From assembly GCF_002844235.1 (NCBI RefSeq), contig NZ_PGTS01000003.1, positions 558,001 to 622,000 on the forward strand: a stretch of 64,000 nt of DNA. The letters are read 5' to 3'. A model generated the notes under the pieces. It was not told where the DNA came from. It made no database searches and worked only from the letters and a program-made list of their open reading frames with translations. The translations under genes were made by a program, and so were the position numbers. Shown here one piece after another: positions 8,890 through 17,495 of this stretch (positions are counted from its first letter, which is position 1; each line of letters begins with the position of its first letter). The DNA comes from Thalassospira povalilytica (GTDB lineage: Bacteria > Pseudomonadota > Alphaproteobacteria > Rhodospirillales > Thalassospiraceae).

Positions 8890-10377
8890 CTAGCGGCTGC
8901 TTTCGACTGACCAGCTGACCTTGATTTCGGATTTTGCCGGGACCTTGACCGTCCAGGTGATCAGACCGGGATCCGGGCGGTCATGCTTGTGGCTTTCCTT
9001 GGTGACCGTCCAGTCAGACGGTACATTTTCGCGAAGGGTGACAGTTTCTTCGCGGTCGCTGGTGTTGCGGATGGTCCAGTTCAGATCTGCCTTGACCGCA
9101 TCAGGCAGGTTCGGGCGCGCCGTGCGCGAGAAGGCGGTAACTTCCCGGGTGCCTGAAAGTTCACTGGCCTGACCGATCGGCAGGATCGCATCGCGTCCGA
9201 CCGGGGTCAGCGACATGTAATTTTCCGCAAGGAATCCGGTGTCACCCGACGGGGCCTTGGCAAAGATGCGGGTGATGCCGGCAGGCCATGGACTGTTTTC
9301 ATCCGCGCCACCATCATTGGTCAGTTTCAGTTCAAGATCGGGGCGGACAAAATCGGTCTGGCTGCTTTGGCCCATGCCATAAGGGTTGCTTGATGCCTGG
9401 AAAATGGCCCGGCGTTCAACCGGCAAAATCTGGGCATCAATCAATGGCAGGATGACCGTGTCGCCGTTTTTCATCGAAAGATCGTTGAACGGACCATAGA
9501 CATGCAGATTTTCAAATGTCTCGCGGTCCGGGGCACCGGCACCCGGTGCGGCACTGTCGGCCATGGCGGACATCATCATTTCGGTGCGCGCACCTTTGGC
9601 CATCGGTGATGCGCCGACCTGGTTCATGTCGCCGGCAACAAGTCGAAGCTGTGCGCCATCGATGGTGCTGCCCGAATTGTTGGTGACACGCGCAATGGCC
9701 GAGAGTTTGATCTGGTTTGTCTGACTGTCATAAACCGCAACATAGGACGTGTTCCAGCCAATCCCGCCCAGAAGATAGGCCATCGAGACATGGTCAAGAG
9801 GGGCTGTGGTGGCAATGTCGGCATCAATCGACGGACCGGTGGTGAAATCGTCCGGCAGGTCGTTGATGATGATCCGATCCATTGGCACCTGTTCGATCCC
9901 GGCATCGGTCTGAACCAGTGCAAGATGGGTCAGGGCAACAAGTTTGCCTTCGATCAGGTCGTCATCGCCACGGCGAATGGTGACGGTTTTGCCGATCTGA
10001 TCGCGCAGCAGGCTTTCAAACGCGTTGTAGCCATTGCCGCGATTGCGTAGTGACGTCCAGACCAGATCACTGTCGGTCGCAGTACCGATCAGAAATGAAT
10101 CATCAATCAGAGTGGTGGGAAGCCCGCTGATGCGTAGCGTGCTTTGGCCATCGGGAATGGTGGCTTTGCGCTGTTCGGCGATCAGTGACAGATTGCCCGG
10201 ATAAACCGTCAACTGCAACTTGGTGCGCGCATCCGTCGAAAGCGGGATGGCCGGGCCAAGATTGTTGCGTTCCTCGACCGTGCTTTGGGCACTGGCCGCT
10301 TCGATATCCTGTCCGAAAAATACCGCCGTGCCCAACATCGCAGCCAGCGCAAAACGGTTACGCAAAGTTCCAGCCAT
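8890..10377 (-). CDS. Secreted DUF4139 domain protein
   Basis: About 495 residues from the ATG at 10377, which begins a signal peptide (MAGTLRNRFALAAMLGTAVFF, cleavage near ASAQ-ST). The frame stays open upstream to 10446 but the extra residues would spoil the signal peptide. The mature part contains SLIAEQRKATIPDGQSTLRI near its start, then MAYLLGGIGWNTSYVAVYD and RVTNNSGSTIDGAQLRLVAGD, the signature of DUF4139 proteins, and ends with a beta-rich domain (LNWTIRNTSDREETVTLREN). DUF4139 proteins are predicted to be cell-envelope proteins without a settled role. No partner gene is adjacent. Confidence 0.8.
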   Translation of the reverse strand: MAGTLRNRFALAAMLGTAVFFGQDIEAASAQSTVEERNNLGPAIPLSTDARTKLQLTVYPGNLSLIAEQRKATIPDGQSTLRISGLPTTLIDDSFLIGTATDSDLVWTSLRNRGNGYNAFESLLRDQIGKTVTIRRGDDDLIEGKLVALTHLALVQTDAGIEQVPMDRIIINDLPDDFTTGPSIDADIATTAPLDHVSMAYLLGGIGWNTSYVAVYDSQTNQIKLSAIARVTNNSGSTIDGAQLRLVAGDMNQVGASPMAKGARTEMMMSAMADSAAPGAGAPDRETFENLHVYGPFNDLSMKNGDTVILPLIDAQILPVERRAIFQASSNPYGMGQSSQTDFVRPDLELKLTNDGGADENSPWPAGITRIFAKAPSGDTGFLAENYMSLTPVGRDAILPIGQASELSGTREVTAFSRTARPNLPDAVKADLNWTIRNTSDREETVTLRENVPSDWTVTKESHKHDRPDPGLITWTVKVPAKSEIKVSWSVESSR

Positions 10378-10520
10378 TTCCGGTCCCTTGATTGATTTTA
10401 AAGAAGTAATGACTGCTACCATCGCGTGAAAAGATGGCAGGATCAAGGAAAGGGCTGGACGATTTTAAGTGCCGCGTCAAAAGCGGCGGACAAGGCCAAG
10501 TCATTGCCGCAAAAATACGC

Positions 10521-10563
10521 CCTGCCTGACATGGTCGCTATTGTCGCGACCATGTCAGGCAGG
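10521..10563 (-). terminator. Long perfect inverted repeat downstream of fliW
   Basis: Two 18-base arms (CCTGCCTGACATGGTCGC and its exact complement) are separated by 7 bases, lying 49 bases beyond the fliW stop. In the fliW direction the stem is followed within five bases by TTTTT, so termination is likely. The length and perfection of the stem are greater than usual for a terminator. Confidence 0.6.
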
Positions 10564-10611
10564 GGTCGGTATCAAGCGGCGTCTGAAATGCCGGGCGTCA
10601 GGGGATTTGCG

Positions 10612-11097
10612 TCAGTTCACGACGTGGCGGAACGAATAGCCACCCATTTCCGGCAGATGGTGCTGATAGGCCGACTGGCGGGCGGTATCGATGATGATCG
10701 GCGCACGCAGATTGACCGACATGCTGATATCGCCGTCTTCTGGTTTGTGCAGAGTCACGATCAGCAACACCGCGCCGTCATTTTTCTTGATGCCGTGAAT
10801 ATTAAAGGCCTGTTCAAGATGTTCGGGGCGGATGGTGTCGCTATCAAGATTGTAGGGGGCGACGATAAAGGCCAATTCCGGTTCGGTCAGGCATTGCATC
10901 AGGATAAAGGCATTGGACCCGTCGCCGGGGAAACTTGCCAGTGCAAAGACGTTATGATCGGGAAAGCCTTTGAGACCGGCCGGGAAATAGATTGCCTTGT
11001 CCCAAGCAAATTCCCGTTCACCAAACAGGGTGGTTAGCGTCACGGCAGTCGGAACGGCGTCCGCAGCCGGTGCATTCACGTCAAGCGTCTTGACCAT
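10612..11097 (-). CDS. fliW: Flagellar assembly factor FliW
   Basis: 161 residues. The core FliW features can be seen: a start with TLFGEREFAWDKAIYFPAGLKGFPDHNVFALASF, then LNAF-like ELAFIVAPYNLD, and the hallmark NLRAPIIIDT near 128-137 followed by ARQSAYQ. In Bacillus and Campylobacter, FliW binds either flagellin or the RNA-binding protein CsrA; when flagellin is exported, free FliW sequesters CsrA and frees flagellin mRNA for translation. The gene stands alone here, 24 kb from the flagellins at 35204 and 36342, and no csrA is visible in the window. A good ribosome site (GGAGGAAACG) precedes the ATG. The N-terminal about 20 residues are extra compared with short FliW proteins. Confidence 0.85.
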   Translation of the reverse strand: MVKTLDVNAPAADAVPTAVTLTTLFGEREFAWDKAIYFPAGLKGFPDHNVFALASFPGDGSNAFILMQCLTEPELAFIVAPYNLDSDTIRPEHLEQAFNIHGIKKNDGAVLLIVTLHKPEDGDISMSVNLRAPIIIDTARQSAYQHHLPEMGGYSFRHVVN

Positions 11098-11206
11098 CGT
11101 TTCCTCCTGCTGATCAGATCGCGTATCGAACCAATCCTAATGCAAAGCACGTTGGTCCGGTATCCCGGAATTTCAAGGGGTTGCCCGATGCGCCGGAATT
11201 TTCCGA

Positions 11207-12580
11207 TCACCCCTGTTCGGCGGGCCGGAAAAGGACACCGACGGGTTCGCTGAAACCTTTGACCTGAATGGTTTCGGTCTGACTGTACGGGGCCAGAAGA
11301 ACAGGCGCACAAACCGGGACTTCGTTGCGGAGTTTGTTGGCGAAATCGGCACTGATGACCATTTCGCTGCCAAGTTCGCGGGTGGCCTGTTCAAGGCGGG
11401 CAGCCAGATTTACACTGGCGCCGATCACGGCCGAAGTCATGGCTTCGCGCTGGCCGATATCACCCACAACGGCGGCTCCGAAATTCAGACCGACCCCGAT
11501 CCTGAGCGGTTCGTCACCATCGGCGGGATCGGTGGCCTGCCATTCGGCGACCTGATTGATGATGGCCTGGGCCGCGCAAAAGGCATTGGCGGCGGGGCGT
11601 TCAAGATTGTCAAAGGCGGCGAAACTCGCCATTACGGCATCGCCGATATATTTTTCGACAATCCCGCCATATGCCCCGATCTGGCTGGTGGTGATTTGGT
11701 GAAACTGATTGAGAAACCGCATCACTTCCTGTGGGTCGCGTTTTTCGGCAAAGCGCGAAAAGCCCATGATATCGGCAAACAGAATGACACATTCGCGCCG
11801 TTCGCCGACCCGGACCGGTTCATCACGATCGGCAAGCTGATCGGCAAGGGCGGTGGGGAAATAGCGCGCCAGATTGCCATGGGCGCGTTCAGCCGCGGCA
11901 AACTGGTTGATCAAAACACGCAGGCGCGAAACCATCACCGCACAGGCCAGCGTAAAGACGATGACGATAATGACCTGTTCGGCCAGTGCCGAGATATCGA
12001 CGAATTCCGGCAGGTTATAGGTATCGATCAGTTCCTGCTGGGTCGGGTTCCATTCGTCGCCGAAATGCTGCGATACAATCACGCCCGGACGGGTGACAAG
12101 CCACCAGATCGCCCCGCACCAGGCAACAAACAGCCAGAACCCGAACCATAAAATCAAACGCGGCGAAAAGGTCATGATGACCAGTGCCATCATGATCATC
12201 GAAAAGACGACGCCACGGTCACGAACAACAAATCCGTAAAGCCATGCCGGGTGATCAATCAACGGATTGAGCGGATCGGGCACGACCGAAACATAGACGA
12301 TCAGGGCCGCATCAATCACCGCAAGCAGATAGATCATCCAGTATGTCTTGCCGCCGCGAAAGGCGACAAACAGCTGGATAAACACGCCGGGAATGAACCA
12401 GCCAAGTACTTCGAGCAGGGTATAAAGTTTGCCGGTGGGGGAATCGGGTTTGCTGAACAGCAACAGGATAAAGGCCAGCATGCAGATGCGCAAAAACGCG
12501 ACAAGGATCAGCCCGCGCTTTTCCTCGCGTGCGACAAGGCGGTCAAACAATGAATCCGAAGGTTCAGTTTTTGATGGCAT
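11207..12580 (-). CDS. Membrane-bound class III adenylate/guanylate cyclase
   Basis: About 457 residues from the ATG at 12580. Around six N-terminal membrane helices (e.g. LILVAFLRICMLAFILLLF, WMIYLLAVIDAALIVYV, LILWFGFWLFVAWCGAIWW) are followed by a cytoplasmic cyclase domain. The metal-binding aspartates are in ILFADIMGF (about 270) and YIGDAVMASF (about 314), the Lys of VEKYIGD fits purine recognition, and VIGASVNLAARLE is the conserved C-terminal catalytic segment with Asn and Arg. The domain therefore looks active. Its start lies inside the end of the upstream Crp-type gene, so the two are translated together. ATP versus GTP use cannot be fixed by eye; cAMP is likelier. Confidence 0.88.
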   Translation of the reverse strand: MPSKTEPSDSLFDRLVAREEKRGLILVAFLRICMLAFILLLFSKPDSPTGKLYTLLEVLGWFIPGVFIQLFVAFRGGKTYWMIYLLAVIDAALIVYVSVVPDPLNPLIDHPAWLYGFVVRDRGVVFSMIMMALVIMTFSPRLILWFGFWLFVAWCGAIWWLVTRPGVIVSQHFGDEWNPTQQELIDTYNLPEFVDISALAEQVIIVIVFTLACAVMVSRLRVLINQFAAAERAHGNLARYFPTALADQLADRDEPVRVGERRECVILFADIMGFSRFAEKRDPQEVMRFLNQFHQITTSQIGAYGGIVEKYIGDAVMASFAAFDNLERPAANAFCAAQAIINQVAEWQATDPADGDEPLRIGVGLNFGAAVVGDIGQREAMTSAVIGASVNLAARLEQATRELGSEMVISADFANKLRNEVPVCAPVLLAPYSQTETIQVKGFSEPVGVLFRPAEQG

Positions 12581-13307
12581 CAGCAAGAAGTTGTTTCAGC
12601 CCGTCGCTGTCCTTGATGATCAGTCGGCCGTCACGGCGGGTGATCATCCCCTGTTTTTCAAGTTCACGCAGTTTCTTGTTTACGGCTTCGCGCGTCACGC
12701 CAAGCATCAGACCAAGTTCCTGTTGCGACAGCGGAAGTGCTATGCGGATGCCTTCGGGATCGGGTCCGCCATGACGTTCGGCCAGCCACAGAATGCGTTT
12801 GATCAGACGTGCGGTCAGATCAAGGAAATTGGCATCTTCAAGAAGATCGCTGACCCAGCGCAGGCGACGGCACAGAAGGGCCGTGATATGGCGCCGCAGC
12901 GGTGCTTCGCGGTCAAAGATTTCAAAGAAGTCATCACGTGAAATGAACAGGGTCCGGGTCGGGCCGACAGCCCGTGCGGTTGCCGTGCGCGGTTCGCCAT
13001 CAAGAAGGGCGATCTCGCCAAAGACGGCACCGGGTGCCAGAACGTTCAGGACGATTTCCTTGCCGGTTTCCGAAACAGATGAAATGCGGACCTTGCCGGC
13101 CTCGACCGCATAAAGTCCGTCGGCCGGTGCACCCTTTTCAAACAGCAACTGCCCGTCTTCCAGTCGGCGTACGGTTGCCTGACCGGAAAGTTGTTCGAGC
13201 AATTCAGGATCGAGATCCTCAAACAAAAAGCTGCCCGCCAAAATACGCGAAGCGATTTTTGCAAGCTGCGGTGATGTTGGGCCGTTGACACTGTTCACGG
13301 AATTCAC
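12564..13307 (-). CDS. Crp/Fnr family cyclic-nucleotide-binding transcription regulator
   Basis: 247 residues with a GTG start. The cyclic-nucleotide pocket signature FGEIALLDGEPRTATARA at 96-113 has the Glu and Arg that bind the ribose and phosphate of cAMP. A long dimer helix follows, then the winged helix with recognition segment LSQQELGLMLGVTREAVNKKL near 192-212. No Fnr-type cysteine cluster is present. The last 17 bases overlap the start of the adenylate cyclase gene, which suggests that the second messenger enzyme and its receptor form one unit. Promoter and targets are not visible. The upstream 438 bases separate it from the divergent quinate/shikimate operon. Confidence 0.9.
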   Translation of the reverse strand: MNSVNSVNGPTSPQLAKIASRILAGSFLFEDLDPELLEQLSGQATVRRLEDGQLLFEKGAPADGLYAVEAGKVRISSVSETGKEIVLNVLAPGAVFGEIALLDGEPRTATARAVGPTRTLFISRDDFFEIFDREAPLRRHITALLCRRLRWVSDLLEDANFLDLTARLIKRILWLAERHGGPDPEGIRIALPLSQQELGLMLGVTREAVNKKLRELEKQGMITRRDGRLIIKDSDGLKQLLADAIKN

Positions 13308-13745
13308 TTTGGAAATAGCGTTACTTAAAGGGACGAATCGTCACGTTTCTAAGCCAAAGTAGCACAAATAACCCGATTTACAGCAAGCGTTTTCGATTTC
13401 TCCGTCCTTGGGGCAAACCGGGGATGATCGTTGGGAAACAGCGCGATGGCGGGGAATATCGGCATGCGCACATTGGCGATTTGCCCACAGCACCCAATGT
13501 CTATGTGAACTCGATGACGCAATCACGGGGCAACAAGGAACCCATGTGGCGGCAGAAATCAGGCGGGGCGGTTTTGATCACGGGGCCGAAAGGCCCGGTA
13601 AATGGCGGGTTTCGTAAAAATATAGAATGTTTGACAAAATCTCCTATGTTTTTTAAATTATCCTAATTCCGAATCAGACTGCGCAAGAACAAGATTGTCA
13701 CAAGCAACCACGGTCTGCGGGATTTCGTTCAATTGGGAGGAAGTA
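13308..13745. other. Divergent intergenic region with no convincing gene
   Basis: The stretch between the Crp-type gene and the quinate/shikimate operon. Short open frames exist (for example 13424-13666) but have no ribosome site, no recognisable motif and odd composition. It must carry both promoters; one sigma-70-like candidate is listed separately. Confidence 0.6.
13631..13659 (+). promoter_or_regulatory. Candidate sigma-70 promoter of the quinate/shikimate operon
   Basis: TTGACA at 13631-13636, a 17-base spacer, then TAAATT at 13654-13659 (four of six matches to TATAAT), 86 bases before the start of the binding-protein gene. The -35 box is a perfect match and the region is AT-rich compared with its surroundings. 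Confidence 0.5.
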
Positions 13746-14771
13746 ATGAAGATGATTTCCAAGGGTGCCCTGTTTGGCGCCGTTTCCATGGTTGCCGCGT
13801 CATTCGGTTATTCCGCGCAGGCAGCTGACGTGACCTTGAACTTTGCCCATGTCGATCCGGCAGAGTGGACCACCTCGAAGAAGGGTGCGGCATCCCAGGT
13901 CTTTAAAAATATTGTCGAAGCAGAATCCGGCGGCCGTATTGAGGTCGCACTGTTCCCGGCCGGTGCGCTGGGCGGTGAAACCGATCTGTTGCAGAATACC
14001 CAGGACGGTACGCTGGCCATGTCGATGGTATCGGGTCCGTTCTCCAAGGTTTGCCCCGAGGCAGCCGTTCTTGATATTCCCTATATCTTCCCGAATGCCA
14101 ACGTAGCCTGGAATGTTCTGGATGGTGGTTTTGGCAAGGAACTTGCCGAGCATTGCCTGGAAAAAACCGGTCTTCGGACGCTGGCATATGGTGAAACCGG
14201 GTTCCGTAACTTTACCAACTCCAAGCGTGCAGTCGCCGAACCGAAAGATATGGAAGGTTTGAAGATTCGCGTCATGACCGTTCCGCTGTTCGTGGAAATG
14301 GTCAAAGCACTTGGCGGTGATCCGACCCCGATTCCGTGGCCGGAAGTTCCGACTGCACTGACCACCGGGACGGTTGACGGTCAGGAAAACCCGATCAGCG
14401 TGATCTATGCCAACAAATTCTATGAGATGCAGAAATACCTGACGCTGGACCGTCACGTATATGGCACCGACTTCATCGTGATCAATGAAGCAACCTATCA
14501 GGGTCTGTCGGATGCGGATCAGGCGCTTCTGCGTCGTGCTGCGGGAATTGCCGCCAATGTTGGTCGCGCAATCCAGCAGTTCAATTCCGCAGAAGGTGTG
14601 GCGAAGCTGGCAGCAGAAGGCATGGAAGTCACCACGCCGACCGCAGAACAGCTTAAGGCATTCCGTGATGCAGCCCAGCCGGCTGTGATCAACTGGCTGT
14701 CGGGCCAGATTGACGCCGAGTGGATTGAAAAACTGCAGAAAGCCGTTTCCGAAGCAGAAGCTTCCATGTAA
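13746..14771 (+). CDS. TRAP transporter substrate-binding protein (likely shikimate/quinate)
   Basis: 341 residues from the ATG at 13746, which has a strong ribosome site (GGGAGGAAGTA); an upstream start at 13695 would put 17 residues ahead of the signal peptide. Residues 1-27 are the signal peptide (SMVAASFGYSAQA-AD). The DctP motif GLKIRVMTVP has the substrate-binding Arg175, followed by ALTTGTVDGQENP. It is the first gene of an operon whose enzymes turn quinate or shikimate into protocatechuate, so the ligand is probably one of these cyclic carboxylates; this is context inference, since DctP sequences alone do not reveal the ligand. Confidence 0.85.
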   Translation: MKMISKGALFGAVSMVAASFGYSAQAADVTLNFAHVDPAEWTTSKKGAASQVFKNIVEAESGGRIEVALFPAGALGGETDLLQNTQDGTLAMSMVSGPFSKVCPEAAVLDIPYIFPNANVAWNVLDGGFGKELAEHCLEKTGLRTLAYGETGFRNFTNSKRAVAEPKDMEGLKIRVMTVPLFVEMVKALGGDPTPIPWPEVPTALTTGTVDGQENPISVIYANKFYEMQKYLTLDRHVYGTDFIVINEATYQGLSDADQALLRRAAGIAANVGRAIQQFNSAEGVAKLAAEGMEVTTPTAEQLKAFRDAAQPAVINWLSGQIDAEWIEKLQKAVSEAEASM

Positions 14772-14779
14772 TCGGCATT

Positions 14780-14822
14780 GGCAGACCGGGGGCTCCTCCT
14801 TGTTCCTGGTCTGCCCTTTTTT
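14780..14822 (+). terminator. Internal attenuating terminator between dctP and dctQ
   Basis: An 8-bp stem (GGCAGACC / GGTCTGCC) with a 20-base loop is followed by CTTTTTT. It lies right after the binding-protein stop. It probably lets only part of the transcripts continue into the permease genes. Confidence 0.75.
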
Positions 14823-14877
14823 CCCGCCATGGTGCCCCAGGGGCATTTGAATTTTCTGCGACGATCCGGGGGAACCC

Positions 14878-15360
14878 ATGCAACGCGCAGAGAAAGCGTT
14901 CAAGCGTTTGCTCGCCGGACTTTCGGGGATCAGCATCCTCGTAGTGTTTGGTGTTGTTTTTGCTGGCAGTGTCAGCCGCTATTTATTTTCTTCCCCGCTG
15001 CAATGGAGCGAAGAGGTCGCGAAATACGCGATGATCTATGGCTGCATGTTTGGTGTGGCTTTGGCCTATCTCCAGGGTACCCAGATCACATTCAGCATCG
15101 TGATTGATACCGTGCCGGCCCGTTTGCGTCGCAAGCTTGCGATTGTGGTCGATGCCACAACGCTGGTGCTGGGCGGTGTTCTTGCCTATGCCGGATGGAT
15201 TTTTGCCGCCAAGCGCGGCGGGATTGTCGCATCGGGCATCGGCATTCAAATGTATTGGGCGCAGATCGCAATTACCATTGGCGGGGTTTGCCTTGTGATT
15301 GCGGCATTGCTGCGTCTGGCATCGATTTTTGACAAGAATTCGACCGGGGGTGAGGCATGA
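14878..15360 (+). CDS. TRAP transporter small permease, DctQ family
   Basis: 160 residues, four membrane helices: SGISILVVFGVVFAGSVSRYL, a second around EVAKYAMIYGCMFGVALAYL, a third (LAIVVDATTLVLGGVLAYAGWIF) and a fourth (IAITIGGVCLVIAALLRLA). The SRYLFSSPLQWSEEVAKY region is the typical DctQ first-loop motif. It forms the membrane complex with DctM encoded next; the two genes overlap by 4 bases (ATGA), so translation is coupled. It works with the binding protein upstream, from which it is separated by an internal terminator. Confidence 0.92.
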   Translation: MQRAEKAFKRLLAGLSGISILVVFGVVFAGSVSRYLFSSPLQWSEEVAKYAMIYGCMFGVALAYLQGTQITFSIVIDTVPARLRRKLAIVVDATTLVLGGVLAYAGWIFAAKRGGIVASGIGIQMYWAQIAITIGGVCLVIAALLRLASIFDKNSTGGEA

Positions 15361-16625
15361 TTACCGGCGTTACCCTTTTGGCTCTGCTGGCGATCGGCTC
15401 ACCGGTTGCCTTTGCCATCGCACTTGGTCTTGTGGCCTATATCAGCACCGGAACGTTCGGGATTGATTTGCTGCCGCAGCGCATTTTTGCCGGCATGGAC
15501 AGCTTTACCATTCTGGCAATTCCGCTTTTTGTTCTGGCCGGTGAGTTGATGAATGCCAGCGGCATCACATCGCGCGTTATCAATCTGGCCAATGCGCTGG
15601 TCGGCCATGCCAAGGCCGGTCTGGCACAGGTCAATATCTGGTCATCAGTGATTTTTGCCGGACTTTCGGGATCGGCGGTGGCCGATACATCGGCAATCGG
15701 GCGCATCTTTATCCCGTCGATGGAAAAGGAAGGCTATCCGCGTGATTTTGCCGCGGCTCTGACTGCTGCTTCGTCGGTGATCGGTCCGATCATTCCGCCA
15801 AGCATTCCGGTGATTATCTATGCGCTGATTACCACCAATGTGTCGGTTCCAGCCCTGTTCCTTGCCGGGATTGTGCCGGGCATTCTGCTGGCGATTGCGC
15901 TTTCGGTTTATGTACGGTTCTTTGTCAAGAATTACGCCAAACCGCGCGAACGCATGAATATGGGTGAAAAGCTCAAAGCCGTGTGGAACGGGTTGATCCC
16001 GCTTTTCATGCCGGTATTCGTGATCGGTTCGATCCTGGCGGGGATCGTGACCCCGACCGAGGCGGCAAGCTTTGCGGTGTTTTATGCGCTGGTGGTTGGC
16101 TTGTTTGTGTTTCGCGAACTCAAACCATCGGATTTGCCGGGGATCTTTTCCGGGGCAATGCGTGATTCTTCAAGCATCCTGATCATTATGGCAACGGTTG
16201 CAGCGGCCAACTGGTTCATGACATTTGCCGGTATCCCGCAGTCGATCAGCAAGTTTGTTCTGGGCTATGTCGACAGTCCTGCGACCTTCCTGATTTTGAT
16301 CAACCTGATGTTGCTGGCGGTTGGCCTTGTACTTGAAGGCATTGCGGCGATGCTGGTGCTGGTGCCGATCCTGCATCCGATTGCGATCAGCCTTGGCATC
16401 GATCCGACCCATTTTGGCATCATTGTCATCTTTAACCTGATGATCGGTCTGATCACACCGCCGATGGGGCTTTGCCTGTTTGTCGCCGATGCGATTGCCG
16501 GTGTCGGGATGGCCAGGATGATCCGCGCGATCATGCCGTTCTTTATTGTCGAACTTATGGTGCTGATCCTCATCACCTTTGTGCCTGACATCGTCACCTT
16601 CTTGCCTAACCTGTTTGGATTTTAG
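15357..16625 (+). CDS. TRAP transporter large permease, DctM family
   Basis: 422 residues, the normal DctM length, with about twelve hydrophobic segments. Conserved DctM stretches are visible: IPLFVLAGELMNASGIT, AGLSGSAVADTSAIG, IPPSIPVIIYA near the middle and NLMIGLITPPMGLCLFV near the end. It is the sodium-coupled translocation subunit in the inner membrane. Position between dctQ and the dehydrogenase gene, with an 11-base gap to the latter, ties transport to the catabolic pathway. Confidence 0.93.
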   Translation: MITGVTLLALLAIGSPVAFAIALGLVAYISTGTFGIDLLPQRIFAGMDSFTILAIPLFVLAGELMNASGITSRVINLANALVGHAKAGLAQVNIWSSVIFAGLSGSAVADTSAIGRIFIPSMEKEGYPRDFAAALTAASSVIGPIIPPSIPVIIYALITTNVSVPALFLAGIVPGILLAIALSVYVRFFVKNYAKPRERMNMGEKLKAVWNGLIPLFMPVFVIGSILAGIVTPTEAASFAVFYALVVGLFVFRELKPSDLPGIFSGAMRDSSSILIIMATVAAANWFMTFAGIPQSISKFVLGYVDSPATFLILINLMLLAVGLVLEGIAAMLVLVPILHPIAISLGIDPTHFGIIVIFNLMIGLITPPMGLCLFVADAIAGVGMARMIRAIMPFFIVELMVLILITFVPDIVTFLPNLFGF

Positions 16626-16636
16626 GATACCATTCC

Positions 16637-17485
16637 ATGTTGAAGCTCGGTCTTATCGGTAAAGGCATTTCACGGAGCCAGTCAGCCCGACTGCACGTTT
16701 TGCTGGGCCGTATGTGCGGGATGGATGTTACATACGACTATCTTGATAGCGATCAGATCGCCGATTTCGATCTGATCAGACAGCTGACCAAATGTGCACA
16801 GACCGGTTATGCGGGGGTCAATGTGACCCATCCCTACAAAACCAGTGCACGTAAACTGATCACCCCGCGCAAGCGCCTTCCCGAAGCCCTGGGATCGGTC
16901 AATACCGTGGTGTTTCGTGAAGACGGATGGCGCGGGGACAACACCGATTTCGTCGGTTTCATGCGCGGCTATCGCCAGCAATTTGGCGATGCAAAGCCGG
17001 GTACGGTCTTGCAGCTCGGCGCGGGGGGCGTCGGGCTTGCAACCGCATTTGGTTTGCGCGGCCTCGGGGCGGACAAAATCCTGATCCATGACAAGGATGC
17101 CGCGCGTGGTGAAGAACTTGTGGCAACCCTTGTTGCCGCTGATGCCGCGGCCGAATTTGTTGGCGAAGCCGATCTTGCCGATGCGGTGCGATCAGCCGAC
17201 GGGTTGATCAACTGTACCCCGGTCGGGATGAACCAATATCCCGGCTGTCCGTTTGATACGGCCCTGTTTGGGGGACAGAAATGGGCGTTTGATGCGGTTT
17301 ATACCCCGGTGCAGACGGCGTTTCTGACCTCGGCGGCGAAATCGGGGATTGAAGTCATGACTGGCTTTGAACTCTTCTTCTTTCAGGGTATTGAAGCATT
17401 CGAGGTTTTCAGCGGGGCAGAAATCGATGCCGATGCTGCAAGAACAGAATACTTCAATGCCTATCCCGAGGCATTGACAGGGTAG
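16637..17485 (+). CDS. Shikimate/quinate dehydrogenase, AroE family, probably NAD-dependent
   Basis: 282 residues. Substrate residues are Ser12 and Ser14 in ISRSQSARLH, catalytic Lys68 in GVNVTHPYK, and Asn102-Thr103-Asp104 in DNTDFVGF. The nucleotide-binding loop is LQLGAGGVGLATAFGL (about 126-140). After the second strand comes IHDKD with Asp152; biosynthetic NADPH-using AroE proteins have an NRT motif with Arg here, while an acidic residue favours NAD. This supports a catabolic enzyme that oxidises quinate to 3-dehydroquinate and/or shikimate to 3-dehydroshikimate. It sits in an operon with the dehydratases for both products. Which substrate is preferred is not visible. Confidence 0.85.
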   Translation: MLKLGLIGKGISRSQSARLHVLLGRMCGMDVTYDYLDSDQIADFDLIRQLTKCAQTGYAGVNVTHPYKTSARKLITPRKRLPEALGSVNTVVFREDGWRGDNTDFVGFMRGYRQQFGDAKPGTVLQLGAGGVGLATAFGLRGLGADKILIHDKDAARGEELVATLVAADAAAEFVGEADLADAVRSADGLINCTPVGMNQYPGCPFDTALFGGQKWAFDAVYTPVQTAFLTSAAKSGIEVMTGFELFFFQGIEAFEVFSGAEIDADAARTEYFNAYPEALTG

Positions 17486-17495
17486 GGAGCAAGAA

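Noticed and set aside
13424-13666. 80-codon frame in the gap before the quinate/shikimate operon
   Set aside because: No ribosome site, no motif, and it covers the best promoter candidate.
13800-14936. Open frame of 378 codons on the minus strand opposite the TRAP binding-protein gene
   Set aside because: Antisense shadow; the plus-strand gene has a signal peptide, ribosome site and family motif.
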